This document shows, one piece after another, positions 26,401 through 36,882 of a stretch of 64,000 nucleotides of DNA; the stretch's first letter is position 1, and the number at the start of each line of letters is the position of its first letter. The translations under genes and the position numbers were made by a program. The notes beneath the pieces were generated by a model. The model saw only the letters and a list, made by a program, of their open reading frames with translations, was not told the origin of the DNA and searched no databases. The stretch spans positions 110,647,014 to 110,711,013 of the forward strand of contig NC_054702.1 of assembly GCF_016097555.1 (NCBI RefSeq). Reading direction: 5' to 3'. Source of the stretch: Gigantopelta aegis. Lineage: Eukaryota; Mollusca; Gastropoda; Neomphalida; Peltospiridae.

Positions 26401-29303
26401 AAAGTGTCATCTTCCGTCCAGCATTAAGTGACAAGACTGTTTCATCCGATCAGGGAACTCTGAAAAGGAATAAAGTACCGCCACCTCCTCCAAAACGATC
26501 CTGCAGCATTGACCGTGTCGCCTTCTTGCAAGACAAAGACAGTGGCAGTTCTAGTGATAGCTCAGCAACACTCCGGGGATCATCTGCCAAGAACGAACCT
26601 GAATTGATTCTTGACTCGTCCTTCTCCGAATCTGACCAGGAAACCATCTATGCACGTTTGAAATCGAAGACGAGGATATCTTCAACCATGTACCCTTCTT
26701 GGTGCTCAGTATCCTCTCCATCCACCAGTGATGAAGACGGAACTCCTGAATCTCCCAAGGAGAAGCTGAACAGACTAGAGAATGCAGCTGGTCCTACTGC
26801 TTCCAAAACCATTTCGTTTTCGCCTTTTGATGGAAGCTCTAGCCAGAAGTCTGTAGTTTTAAGTTCAACAATGGACGACCCTTTGATGATTCCTACATCA
26901 CTAGGTGTCTCGGGTAAAGGGAAAGTCGAGGAAGATTGGAGCGACAGTAAAGTTCCAACATGCATTGCTTCCATGAAATGGGATGAAGATGATTATTCAA
27001 CAAATTCATGGCCAAGGACAAGTGTTCAGCCATCTTGTGGCATACTGAAAATGGAGAAATCCTCAACGGGGAGGTCGGACAAAACTCTAAATTTTGCACC
27101 AACAGTAAACCTGTTTGATTCAGTTGTACCAAAAACCATGGAATTAACTTTACCAGACATAGCCCCATCAGAGGAAAACAGCTCTTTGATAATGAATTTT
27201 GCTGATGCACCAGATCATGGTTATAAGCTAGCTATTCCTCTGGTTAGTCCAGAAAAGGAAAAGGATCTAACTGATTTACCGATGAAATACCAGCCTGTTA
27301 TTACTGTAAAACCAAGGCCAAAAGAATCACAGAGGGGAGCTTATGTTAAGCTGTCTCCAGGATCGCAGTCCGAAAAGTCATCACACATTGTATATAACAC
27401 AACTGTAATCAAACCCCAGAGTTCTACACCTGTGAAGTCGAGTATCCACTATGCAGTCGGCCAGCTGAATGGCAATGGAGGCCCGCGAGTTAAAGCACCC
27501 CATTTGTCTTCCGACCTAAATTCTCACACCTCAGGAAGTTCGTCATCAATACCATCCATGTCTTCCTCCGACTGTGGTTACATGGATATGCAGACACTAA
27601 AAAATGCCAGATCCTCAGACACATTGAGTACCAACAGTTCTCTGTGTCTGTCGGACATGGATTCCAGTAGTTTGACCTATGTTAGTATGTCTAGTCCAAT
27701 CTCTACACCCTCCAACTCCATGCTCACCCTGACACCAGATTCTACTCTAGATATATCATCAGACAATGACACTTACAGAATTCCTGCAGTAACCCTCATG
27801 GATGGTGCCAAGATGGTGGCTCCAGTGACTCTTCCAAGTGCTCCAGTAATAAAGAGAGAGATGACTTCTGCACCAAAGTCGTCTCTAAATACTTTTGGTT
27901 CATTTGTGGATACGAACAGCAGCTGTTTGAATCCACCATCACATTCAGACAAAACATTGCACAGGTCTTCTACAAGTCCTTCCCTTAATAATGGAAGATA
28001 CCAAAAGGTTTCAAATTACAGAAGTTCCACACCAGAGTGTAATACTTGGCCCAGTGCTGGTGCAGCTGGAAGACAGTCATCATCCAGCAACAGGCTGAAT
28101 CCAGGCAGATCTCCAAGCCAACAGACAATTCATCAACTTTCAAACCCGTTTGGTTGTGACAAATCGGACCACTGTCCACAGTCGTGTCCTTTACCTCACT
28201 GCCAGTCAACTCACCGGTCTCCATCGGGGCAGCCTCCGTGTTCCCATCATCCACATGCAACTGATTCATCAAATCATGTCCAACGGTCCTATAGTCTTTC
28301 AAAACAAAACCAGAATTTTCAAAGTACAAACCATTCTGTGAAGTCACCAACCAGCCAGAGTCCCTCGCAATCTCCTAATAATACTAGTCGGACTGATTCT
28401 TACCGTTATGCAATGAAACAGGAATTTGAAAGGGGTGCTTCCAGGAGGATGAATCCAGAGTCGTACAGTCGACCTGTCAGTCACCCTAAATCATTTCACA
28501 GCTCTTCGGCCTCTGCTGTTGCTTCTCCTCCAGAGGAAGTTATCAACAGGGCTGACTCTTATCGGTTTGCAGTCAGAAATACAAATGGAGTTGTCGGGGA
28601 TAGTGATTCAAGAAATTCATCTTACCGTTTTTCCCTGAATGAGGAGGCAACTGACAGCCGATTTGAAGCAATAAACCGATGGAGTGGCAGTGGAAAGGAT
28701 ATTCGCAGAATGGGAATTACCGACATAGATCAGTTGAAGTGTTATTCGGATGACGATTCAGCTAAAATGACCAAAGAGAAGAGCAGTGGTAGTCTGTTTG
28801 CCACAATCAACCAGTCGAAAAAGAAGATGAACATGAAAGGGGATATTGAGTCCCTACTGAAGGTGAATAAATCTCCCTCACCCGAAACCAGTGTGCGAAA
28901 ATCATACAGAAATGACAAAGGTGACATCAACAGTTTGTTGAGACCCAACATGTCACCGTCTCCTGACTCTGTTGTCAGGAGATCAGGGAAGAGTGACAAG
29001 GATAAATCCAAGTCCAAAGCACGAACTTCCACTTACATAAGATTTGACCCAATATTCGAGGACAAAGAAGATTTCTTGAACTCCTCCAGTGAGACTCTCC
29101 GTGCCTCGTCTCTCAGACTCTCTGCTGCGCCTTCCACCGAGACATTGTCCACGTGTGATGATGGACCGCTACTCAGCAGACAACTGCAGGCTCCAGCAAA
29201 ACGAAGTGCTAGTGGAAAGAAACCAGTAGATGAAAAGGCTGTCATGTCCATCCTGGACAGCATCAAGTCAACCATTAAATCAATTTCCGGCAATAGTAAC
29301 TGA
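14199..29303 (+). CDS. Unidentified large Ser-rich protein, gene span of four recognised exons (5' end missing)
   Basis: Four exons join in one reading frame: 14199-14464, 19967-21017, 25122-25257 and 25970-29303, with stop TGA at 29301-29303. They total 1594 codons after two leading bases that complete a codon from an upstream exon. All internal junctions have AG acceptors and GT donors, and phases agree (0, 1, 2). The first exon is a compact, probably folded segment. The rest is low-complexity, rich in Ser, Pro, Asp and Lys, with an acidic Glu/Lys patch, a PPPPPKR proline motif of the kind bound by SH3 domains, and internally repeated short motifs. This looks like an intracellular scaffold or cytoskeletal/signalling adaptor, but that is inference. 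No signal peptide or membrane segment is visible in the part seen. I do not recognise the family. It converges on MBTPS2. Confidence 0.85.
14479..14728. repeat. 31-bp tandem array, ~8 copies
   Basis: The unit is TTTATAAAAATGAGACATCG followed by ACTGAGGTAGC. It begins about 15 bases after the donor of exon a, so it sits at the very start of that intron. Confidence 0.9.
14881..16373 (-). mobile_element. Second Tc1/mariner-like DNA transposon (DD34E), different subfamily, inactivated
   Basis: Flanked by TA. The ends are inverted repeats of the type CTCTTCAAAA..AAGAAA.GC. The length is 1493 bp. The minus-strand transposase starts at about 16058 (MPRLSEPQRN) and ends at 15052. It has a DNA-binding half with CPRSGRPR-like linker (DLPRSGRPRVT), FSDESRF, HDNARPHTAR and NPIEHLWDE, with DD34E spacing once a frame change near 15330 is allowed for. 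A further frame change near 15690 separates the DNA-binding and catalytic halves. It sits in the intron between exons a and b of the plus-strand gene. Confidence 0.92.
15052..16058 (-). pseudogene. Tc1-like transposase, frameshifted
   Basis: Blocks 16058 to about 15690, 15625 to about 15330, and about 15330 to 15052 lie in different frames. All three catalytic acidic residues are retained, so inactivation is due to indels, not to loss of the active site. Its protein differs clearly from that of the 7.6-9.2 kb element, so the two are separate families. Confidence 0.88.
17110..17262. repeat. 26-bp minisatellite, first block (~6 copies)
   Basis: The unit is AGTGAGATAAGGTTACATAT + TGCACT. It ends at the inserted TIR element. 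Confidence 0.9.
17264..18664. mobile_element. TIR element (hAT-like) inserted in a 26-bp minisatellite
   Basis: The inverted ends AGTCCTTGGCTTTTAA and AGACCTTGCCTTTTAA match at 14 of 16 positions. GCACTAG flanks both sides (17256-17262 and 18665-18671). Subterminal repeats of the type AGTGAAAAATCGCAC occur near the left end. No transposase was recognised, so it is non-autonomous. It divides the 26-bp array into two blocks. Confidence 0.7.
18665..19316. repeat. 26-bp minisatellite, second block (~25 copies)
   Basis: This is the same unit as at 17110-17262. The 3' copies are homogeneous (GATGGGGTTACACATTGCAC) while the 5' copies vary, suggesting recent local amplification at the right end. Nearly every unit has ACTAGT. 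Confidence 0.93.
19604..19812 (+). mobile_element. SINE, tail type A, 5'-truncated
   Basis: Lacks the pol III head. The body GGATGTGGTATGTGCTGTCC, the AAAAGATCCCTTGCTACTAA box and the tail TTACCAAATGTTTCACATCC ... GTCATTAAACAAAACAAAA are present. It lies in the intron just before exon b, about 150 bases from its acceptor. Confidence 0.8.
19967..21017 (+). CDS. Exon b of the unidentified Ser-rich protein
   Basis: The acceptor is TTCATTTTCAG at 19966 and the donor is TCTTCAG|GTCAGT at 21018. The exon enters in phase 0 and ends in phase 1. It encodes 350 codons: a basic start (GKKILILRNGFRKPRQ), an acidic run of Glu after it, an Arg/Lys-rich segment (KKRRRT), a helical acidic stretch around DEIDAKFEERLEEEQ, then Ser-rich sequence with many SRSSSKR-like basic/serine clusters that could be phosphorylation sites. 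Near the end is FPWESLPKDWTTSVKL, an aromatic, non-repetitive motif that could be a conserved short binding segment. Confidence 0.88.
22585..22775 (+). mobile_element. SINE, 3'-truncated
   Basis: The head with A-box GTAGTCCAGTGGTAAAGTG and the body to AAAAGATCTCTTGCTACTAA are present; the tail is replaced by unrelated sequence. It lies in the intron between exons b and c. Confidence 0.75.
23630..23674 (+). mobile_element. SINE body fragment
   Basis: A short match to the type-A body (AATGGAAAAATGTAGCAGG and TTTCCTCTCTAAGACTA), with neither head nor tail. Confidence 0.6.
25122..25257 (+). CDS. Exon c of the unidentified Ser-rich protein
   Basis: This short exon of 136 bp enters in phase 1 and ends in phase 2. 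The acceptor is GGTGTAG at 25121 and the donor is GACCG|GTATGT at 25258. It encodes about 45 residues dominated by Ser, Gly and Asp (for example SAKSSMPLSTSQYSLGKDSG). Its composition matches the flanking exons, and its phases fit both neighbours exactly. It is the least certain of the four because it is small and low-complexity. Confidence 0.8.
25620..25845 (+). mobile_element. SINE, tail type A, 5'-truncated
   Basis: Runs from CAGCCAGTGCCCCACAACTG through GGCCATGGTATGTGCTATCC to TTACCAAATGTTTAACATCC and GTCGTTAAACAAAAAAAAAC. It lies in the intron between exons c and d of the plus-strand gene. Confidence 0.8.
25970..29303 (+). CDS. Terminal coding exon d of the unidentified Ser-rich protein
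   Basis: One 3.3-kb exon runs from the acceptor ATGTTTCAG at 25969 to the stop TGA at 29301-29303, open throughout. It encodes about 1110 residues rich in Ser, Pro, Thr and Asp. Visible motifs are PPPPPKR (codons near 26480), a Cys/His/Pro-rich patch near 28150-28250, three copies of a [DS]SYR[FY] motif (near 28395, 28555 and 28620), and a two-copy repeat of the type KGDI-[EN]-SLL...SPSP (near 28840 and 28920). A lysine-rich stretch (DKDKSKSKAR) and a short amphipathic C-terminus (SILDSIKSTIKSISG) follow. The protein is predicted to be mostly disordered. The large terminal exon is typical of long adaptor proteins. Confidence 0.92.
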
Positions 29304-32111
29304 CAATCCCTGTGATTCTGCAGGGCACCTTTCATCTGTTCACTATGTTAGAAACATCCATTGTTAATAATCTTAACACTGTTTTCTTAAGTTGGAGCCA
29401 AAGAGAGAATTTTTATAATCATGGATCCAGAATTTTGGTTTCCATTTTTTATTATTAATTTTTTAAATTATATATAATTATGTGATGCATGGAAATATAT
29501 ATATGTACTTTTTGGCATCACAAGAATGTTGTTTTGTTCTTGGTTTTTGAAAAGAGAACTGAATGAGGTACATACACTGTATGAATTTGAATTGCTTTAG
29601 TGTATTTGAGCCAAAGAAACTTCTTAAAAGTTAACTCTATTTTAAAATTGTTAAATAGAAGCTATTTTACTACATTCTTTTTATACCCAATAACGAGTAA
29701 AAAGTGTTATTCCTACTTTGCTTTGATGTAAGTGCTACAAAGACTCTTACAAAATACCGGTAAGATAAACATTCCAGATATTATTTGAAAACAAGAATAA
29801 CACTGTTATTCATATGTGACAACATTCTTTATAATTTTCAGTATGGTACGTACAACATACAGCTGAGATGGGGAACTCACAAATTGTGTCACTTTTCAAG
29901 AGAATTGTCCAAAAAGCATGATATAACTGAAATAGCTTTTATTTAAAAATACAGCTGAGATGGGGAACTCACAAATTGTGTCACTTTTCAAGAGAATTGT
30001 CCAAAAAGCATGATATAACTGAAATAGCTTTTATTTAAAAATGAAAAAATATACACAACTTAACAAAACATTTTCATGTCTGGTTTTAACTTTACTTTAT
30101 TATAAAGGTTAACTTTTAAGAAGAGTTTCACTAGCAGTTTGACATGCTTACAGGAGAAATGGTGAAATTGGACCAAAATCGGTTTTCAATAAATAAAATA
30201 GAAAATCCAGGTGACTTTTAAAAAAATATATTTTTAATTTTTAAATACCAGCTTTACCTCATTTAAATGTTAACTGTTATTCTGCATTTGTTGATGTTGA
30301 TGTTTCTTAATGTGTATATTGTTTGTTTAATTTGGGAGATCCTTAGTGCCCATACCATTTGAATAACAGTACATAGCCACAAATATCTTTTTGTAAAGGA
30401 TGATTTAATAGTCATCTAATGTCACAGTTGTCACTTTTCACTTCTGGGGCAAATTGGTTAAAAAAAGCAGCTACTAAATCACATTTTTACTTCTGTATTG
30501 CATCCAACTGAACATCCAATATGAGACTGATGTTTGCAAAAGGTCCTGTATGCTCAGTCTTTGTAGCTATTTTGTAAATGATTCCCACTGATCCTGCAAG
30601 GATATGTTGATTTAAAGGATTAACACTGTTTTTTGTTATTCCATTACAGGACCATTAAATACTGTTTTGTTAATGTCTAGACATTGTTTTTACTTCAAAA
30701 TGCATGTCATATCCATTTTGTTTTACTTTGCACTGAAAATAAGTGCAGTAAATGCATGTTTAGATAAGAAGTGTCAAACCTAGATTCTAGGTGCAATTCT
30801 AATCAAATGTTACAAAACACCAATGGGTTCCAGATTAAACAGACTTTAATATATATCAATATTTAAAAATGTTGGTTATTGTTGTTCATTGTCATACCTA
30901 ACACAATCATTGATATAAAAAATTAAAAGAAAAAAATGTTGATAGATGCACAATTGAATGATTTGCATGCAGTAATCTGGGAAAATGCAGTACTTTTTAT
31001 TGTATGATTTAAAACATGGAACATACTGGACAAAATAATTCTGGATTAATTTTTACACCTTTCCTTTCATGTGAACTTTCACACAGGTGATGGCATTATA
31101 ACCTCAACGTCACCCTCCTACCCCCCCCCACCCCCCCAACAAGAACAGATGTTCGCTTTTATAAATACTGGATGAAACAGATTCTTAAAACAGAACATTT
31201 AGATTCGCATACAATATTTTTTTGCTAGCTGACCAACGTAAGTATTTAACAACATGCATTTTAATAAGCAAGTTTATTAAAAATATATTTTCAAGGTTCA
31301 AATTGTTTTCAGGAATGATTTTTTAGCCTATGCTTAAAAATATTTTTCGACATGAAAGTTGATTTGGTTTGATCTAAAATGCTGAAAAATTACTTCCAAA
31401 TGGTTTTTTGTCTTCAGCTCTTATTTTTGATGGGGGTCACCTCCATGTTGTGTATATAATGACTAGATGTACTTTTTGTTTGTCGTGTGTAGGGACTGTG
31501 TTTCGATTTTGTGTTATTTAATAGGCTCCTTGGTGCACAGAATGTAATATTCTCATTAGACATTTGTGTAGTGTGTGGGACCTAGTTTAGTGAACAGAAT
31601 TTATAGAATATTTCTCTTATCTTTTCATAGCTGAAGAACTTGCTGATTGCTGTCTTAACATATAATTCTATGAATATATTTGCTTGCAAAAAAAGGTATC
31701 CTCTTGCATAAAAATAGCTTCTTTTCATTGCAGTTCGAGTAATGAAGATTTTAAATTACAACCATAACACTACTTGTTCATTGTTGATGGATATATTAAA
31801 CTCTAATTGTTTGTTTTTGATACTGAATTAAGAACATCTTTTTGGTACCAGTAGAGTACAGCATAAGAAAAAAATATAACATACATTTTAATCATGCACA
31901 ACAAAAACAAGAGTTTACTACAACTCTTAACTCCAATGATTCTCATTTCGATGTTTTCAGTCCTTCACAACTGAAGATACCAGGCAATTAATTATTTGCT
32001 TCATGTATTAAGCTACAAATGAGTGAATGGTGGGATGTGTACGGTAAATGTAAACTTGTATGTAATAGTATGGTAACAATAATTTAAGGATGTAACAAAT
32101 ACTGGAATCGA
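29304..32111. other. Probable 3' UTR and downstream flank of the plus-strand gene
   Basis: AT-rich. Holds the 92-bp duplication (29859-30042) and a candidate polyadenylation signal in CAATAAATAAAATAG near 30187. The true cleavage site is not determinable. C-runs are at 31121-31137. Confidence 0.5.
29859..30042. repeat. 92-bp direct tandem duplication in the 3' UTR
   Basis: ACAGCTGAGATGGGGAACTC... occurs at 29859 and again at 29951, effectively identical. It lies about 560 bases after the stop of the plus-strand gene, probably in its 3' UTR. Confidence 0.93.
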
Positions 32112-33616
32112 AACAACCAGCAAAAGGCACACTGGTACCATATTTTAGGTGATGATAAAAACAACCAGCAAAAGGCACACTGGTACCATATTTTAGGTGG
32201 ATGATAAAAACAACCAGCAAAAGGCACACTGGTACCATATTTTAGGTGATGATAAAAAGAACCAGCAAAAGGCACACTGGTTCCATATTTTAGGTGGATG
32301 ATAAAAACAACCAGCAAAAGGCACACTGGTACCATATTTTAGGTGATGATAAAAAGAACCAGCAAAAGGCACACTGGTACCATATTTTAGGTGGATGATA
32401 AAAAGAACCAGCAAAAGGCACACTGGTACCATATTTTAGGTGGATGATAAAAACAACCAGCAAAAGGCACACTGGTACCATATTTTAGGTGATGATAAAA
32501 AGAACCAGCAAAAGGCACACTGGTACCATATTTTAGGTGGATGATAAAAACAACCAGCAAAAGGCACACTGGTACCATATTTTAGGTGATGATAAAAAGA
32601 ACCAGCAAAAGGCACACTGGTACCATATTTTAGGTGGATGATAAAAACAACCAGCAAAAGGCACACTGGTACCATATTTTAGGTGATGATAAAAAGAACC
32701 AGCAAAAGGCACACTGGTACCATATTTTAGGTGGATGATAAAAACAACCAGCAAAAGGCACACTGGTACCATATTTTAGGTGATGATAAAAAGAACCAGC
32801 AAAAGGCACACTGGTACCATATTTTAGGTGGATGATAAAACAACCAGCAAAAGGCACACTGGTACCATATTTTAGGTGATGATAAAAAGAACCAGCAAAA
32901 GGCACACTGGTACCATATTTTAGGTGGATGATAAAAACAACCAGCAAAAGGCACACTGGTACCATATTTTAGGTGGATGATAAAAACAACCAGCAAAAGG
33001 CACACTGGTACCATATTTTAGGTGATGATAAAAAGAACCAGCAAAAGGCACACTGGTACCATATTTTAGGTGGATGATAAAAACAACCAGCAAAAGGCAC
33101 ACTGGTACCATATTTTAGGTGATGATAAAAAGAACCAGCAAAAGGCACACTGGTACCATATTTTAGGTGATGATAAAAAGAACCAGCAAAAGGCACACTG
33201 GTACCATATTTTAGGTGGATGATAAAAACAACCAGCAAAAGGCACACTGGTACCATATTTTAGGTGATGATAAAAAGAACCAGCAAAAGGCACACTGGTA
33301 CCATATTTTAGGTGGATGATAAAAACAACCAGCAAAAGGCACACTGGTACCATATTTTAGGTGATGATAAAAAGAACCAGCAAAAGGCACACTGGTACCA
33401 TATTTTAGGTGGATGATAAAACAACCAGCAAAAGGCACACTGGTACCATATTTTAGGTGATGATAAAAAGAACCAGCAAAAGGCACACTGGTACCATATT
33501 TTAGGTGGATGATAAAAACAACCAGCAAAAGGCACACTGGTACCATATTTTAGGTGGATGATAAAAACAACCAGCAAAAGGCACACTGGTTCCATATTTT
33601 AGGTGGATGATAAAAA
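32112..33616. repeat. Alternating 48/49-bp minisatellite (~31 units)
   Basis: The units differ by one base and by the final base: ...TTAGGTGGATGATAAAAAC (49 bp) and ...TTAGGTGATGATAAAAAG (48 bp). They mostly alternate, giving a 97-bp higher-order period. The unit core is AACCAGCAAAAGGCACACTG. It lies between the two genes. Confidence 0.95.
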
Positions 33617-33758
33617 TGCTTCCGAGATGAAATTAAAGTGTGCAATTGCGATGGCGCACCTCAGATGTGAAGGACTGTTATCATATTTTACTCTATGTCT
33701 GCCAATAACTGAATCAAAGATCAGTGTGTATTTAAAAAAAAATAAAAAATCATTGGTA

Positions 33759-34078
33759 TTAAAGGGACAGACCCTAATTTGTAAACACTGCAGCATATTG
33801 TACACTATAAAAGCCGTTTATGATCACTAAAATCAAACATTGCTTATATTTTATTGTTTAGATAATCCATTTCCATACAATCAAAGTGTTTCTGGTCATC
33901 TTGGTGTTTCTAATACTACAAAATGCATTTTCACACTATTTTTAACAATTTCTCACCGTTTCAACATCACACTCTAGTTTCACTCTCTTGTAACATTATC
34001 CAAATGTGTTACAGGTTTGTAACTTACCCAAACTTAGTATCCATTATTACGGGTTAAAACGAGGGTCTGCGCCTTTAA
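33759..34078. mobile_element. TTAA-flanked MITE, copy 2
   Basis: Begins TTAAAGGGACAGACCCTAA and ends GAGGGTCTGCGCCTTTAA, an imperfect inverted repeat. Shared internal blocks with copy 1 include CCAAATGTG.TACAGGTTT and CAAACTTAGT.TCCATT. Confidence 0.7.
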
Positions 34079-34676
34079 ATTTGACAAATTATTACATTTA
34101 CAGAAATACCAAATGAAACTTTGTCAGAAGAATTCAATTATTTTACTTGTTTACATATATTTATCTAAACTTTTTAATTCAAACATAGAAATGTGGAAAC
34201 GCACACAATAGTAAAACTTGCTTTACATACATGTCTCAGAAATCAGTGCTTTAGTAATGACATTGTATATTTCAATCGGTCATTTGGCAGTCGTGTGCCA
34301 GTTGCTCAATAAAATTGCTAATTTTTGACCGATTGTGCTGGCTGTGCTGGAACCCCTTTGTTGTAATTCAGTAGGAAGCTTCCTGTAAACCTTTCATACT
34401 AAAAACATTTGTGGACCAGTTTTTAAATGATACTAAAGTTCGAATTTGTTGGAAAATCCCCACCCCCCCATTTTTCACAAGATTTTTTTTGTCTAGATGT
34501 TTTTTGCCCTGAATGTCCAGCTTTTAGGTGGCACTAAAGTCCAAATTCCTGGGAAAATCCAGCCCCCCCCCCCCCCCATCCCAATATTTGACTTTTGCTT
34601 GATCTTGTAGTTGTAAAACACCATCAGAACTGTATATGAGAATACATGGAAAACTGTTTTAATTTTTTTTTTAAAT

Positions 34677-34876
34677 TAAAGCTTACTGACCCTAGTTATA
34701 GGCCAGCATAAAATAATGTCTTCTACATGTTACAGCTTTTTAACCATTAACATAACTGTTTGCTTAAATCATCAGTTTTGGCAAACCCAGTGTGTTTCTG
34801 GTCATTGTGGTACGTAATTATATACAAAACCAGAAAGATACAGTCTCAGACTCTTAGGGTCTGTAGCTTATAGTTA
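34677..34876. mobile_element. Diverged, shorter relative of the TTAA-flanked MITE
   Basis: The left end TTAAAGCTTACTGACCCTAG and right end TTAGGGTCTGTAGCTTATAG are inverted. The middle TGTGTTTCTGGTCATTGTGG corresponds to the same block in the other two copies. It lies only 600 bases from copy 2. Confidence 0.5.
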
Positions 34877-35774
34877 TTAAACTGCTTGTTATGTGGAAGC
34901 CATTACAAGATTCTTTATTACTAGTCTGCACATTTCATTATTATTTTATCGTTAACTTATTTTAATTATTGTTTTGTAGTCAATCTATACCCATCATTTG
35001 TTAATGCTGGATCATCTAATCATTTCATATTTGTTAAACAGATGTTCCATTCCATTATTTAAATTATATAGGCAAAATTTTCAATAATTGTAGATTAATT
35101 CATTTACATTCTTCATTTTTGTAACAATTTTTACCAATATATAACTGGTAGATGTTTTTTTTTATATGAATGGCTGTACAATAGAATGCTTTTGCATCTT
35201 CATTTTAGTACTATCATATCATTTATTCTCTTTCACTGTCTACCATCATGGAGTAAAAAGTTTGTCATCAAAGGGACAATGGACAATAAATGTATTTTAG
35301 GTATTAGCATGGTTTGTTTTTTAATTGATTATTGAAATGGAGATCTGAACTTGGATATTCTGTGTGTGAGATAGGGGTGGGGGAGTGCTAGGAAGGAAAG
35401 GTGGTAGAGGAAGAGGGAGAAAGGGTTGTTTGGCGTCCTGGAAATCCTGGAATGTCCTTGAATTTTGTGATTGTCCTAAAAAAAACCCATTTAATTTTAT
35501 TGTGTCCTGGAAATTTAGTCCAAACACTAGGTGGTTTATTTTCTTTGCATCTTTACTTTTGTTGTCCTCATAACTTGTCTAAATTCAGACAACAATTTGT
35601 GATAAAAACATTCATTGATATTTTATTTAGTTTTTGTAAATGTCCTGAAAAAGTCCTTGAATTTTTAGTTTTTTCAAGTATAAGGACCCTGAGAGAGCAC
35701 TATGAAGATATTAAATCTGTCCATAATTATGTATGCATGTACCACATGGCTGTTTTGTATAGAGGACTATCCAT

Positions 35775-36333
35775 TTAAAGCCCCGGTCACACTGTCTAGG
35801 ATCGTCTGGCCAGATCCACGACGGATGACCCCGGATAGTGGTCTATCCACGGTCCCCTACGGTTCAACTACAGTTTTCTATGGATAAACCAAGGATTAGT
35901 ACGGATAGGGGTTAGTTGACAAAGGGGAGCGCAACGGGTCGCTACAAATCGCTAAGGATCAGTAGAGTTTAGTACGGACCACAACGGATTGTCACGAATG
36001 ATGTCAGATCGTATCTGTGGCTAACCCAGCATCCTAATCCTTGACAGTGTGACTGGGGCTCGAGGCCTGGGATTACTACGATCGAGTACGGTTTATTTTG
36101 GATTAGAACGAATTATTACGTTCTAAGGATCATTAAGGATGTACTACATTTGTTCGATCCGTGATTAATTTTTTGACATGTTCAAAATGTTCATGGACAT
36201 ACAAGTACTACTACGATTGATCAGGGATTTAATACGGACAGCTACGGACCACAACGGATTGTCACGAATGATGCTGGATCGTATACGTGGCTAACTCGGC
36301 ATCCTGATTCTTGACAGTGTGACAGGGGCTTAA
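35775..36333. mobile_element. TIR element with duplicated right end
   Basis: The left end TTAAAGCCCCGGTCACACTG is inverted relative to the right end CAGTGTGACAGGGGCTTAA. An internal second copy of the right end ends at about 36060 (CAGTGTGACTGGGGCT). The ~90 bases before each right end are near-identical direct repeats (TACGGACCACAACGGATTGT...). It is GC-richer than its surroundings and has no ORF. Confidence 0.7.
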
Positions 36334-36526
36334 AATTGGATTGCACTAGTCCATTTTAACATCTTGGAATTAATTTGGTCTTAAATGGTCAAAAAACGGT
36401 ATACTCTTTTCATGAAAACAAATTCTTATTTTAATTTCCAGTTTCTCAGTGGCATGTGAAAACTGCCATTGGTACTCCAATAATTGTGGAGCAGTAGTGG
36501 GAGAGAAAATAAATTATTACCCATAT

Positions 36527-36882
36527 ATCCTCGTCCACTGCCGCTAATAAAGCTGGTCTGACCCACGGTACTAACGACCGCTGGTAGTAGGAGTGCATAG
36601 TAGGTGGTTACAAGTGCCTCTTAACAATGCCAGAAGTAACTACTGAACACCCTCGAAGTGGTCAGACTAAGCCCACAGATAAAAGCTGATGGGGAATGGC
36701 AGGTGTGTGGCACAGATAGCCACAAGAGACAAGCACCTGTTTAAGTTGGAGAGACAAGGATTGGGATGTGGAGGTGGACAGCAAAAGAAGTTGAAAGATA
36801 GGAGTGGCCAGATCGGGAAGAAATGAGATAGAATTCAAAAGGAGAGAACAGAAAGAGGACAGTGGGATAAAAAAAAAAAAAA
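36527..36882 (+). mobile_element. SINE-like retroposon with perfect 16-bp target duplication
   Basis: The ~356-bp element ends in a poly(A) run and is flanked by identical AAATTATTACCCATAT at 36511-36526 and 36883-36898. Target duplication plus poly(A) shows insertion by target-primed reverse transcription. A diverged copy lies at about 56912-57200. The internal promoter was not identified. Confidence 0.85.

Noticed and set aside
32008..33595. Many minus-strand ORFs of 60-111 codons encoding repeats of GTSVPFAG-like peptides
   Set aside because: Products of the 48/49-bp minisatellite in shifting frames; no gene.
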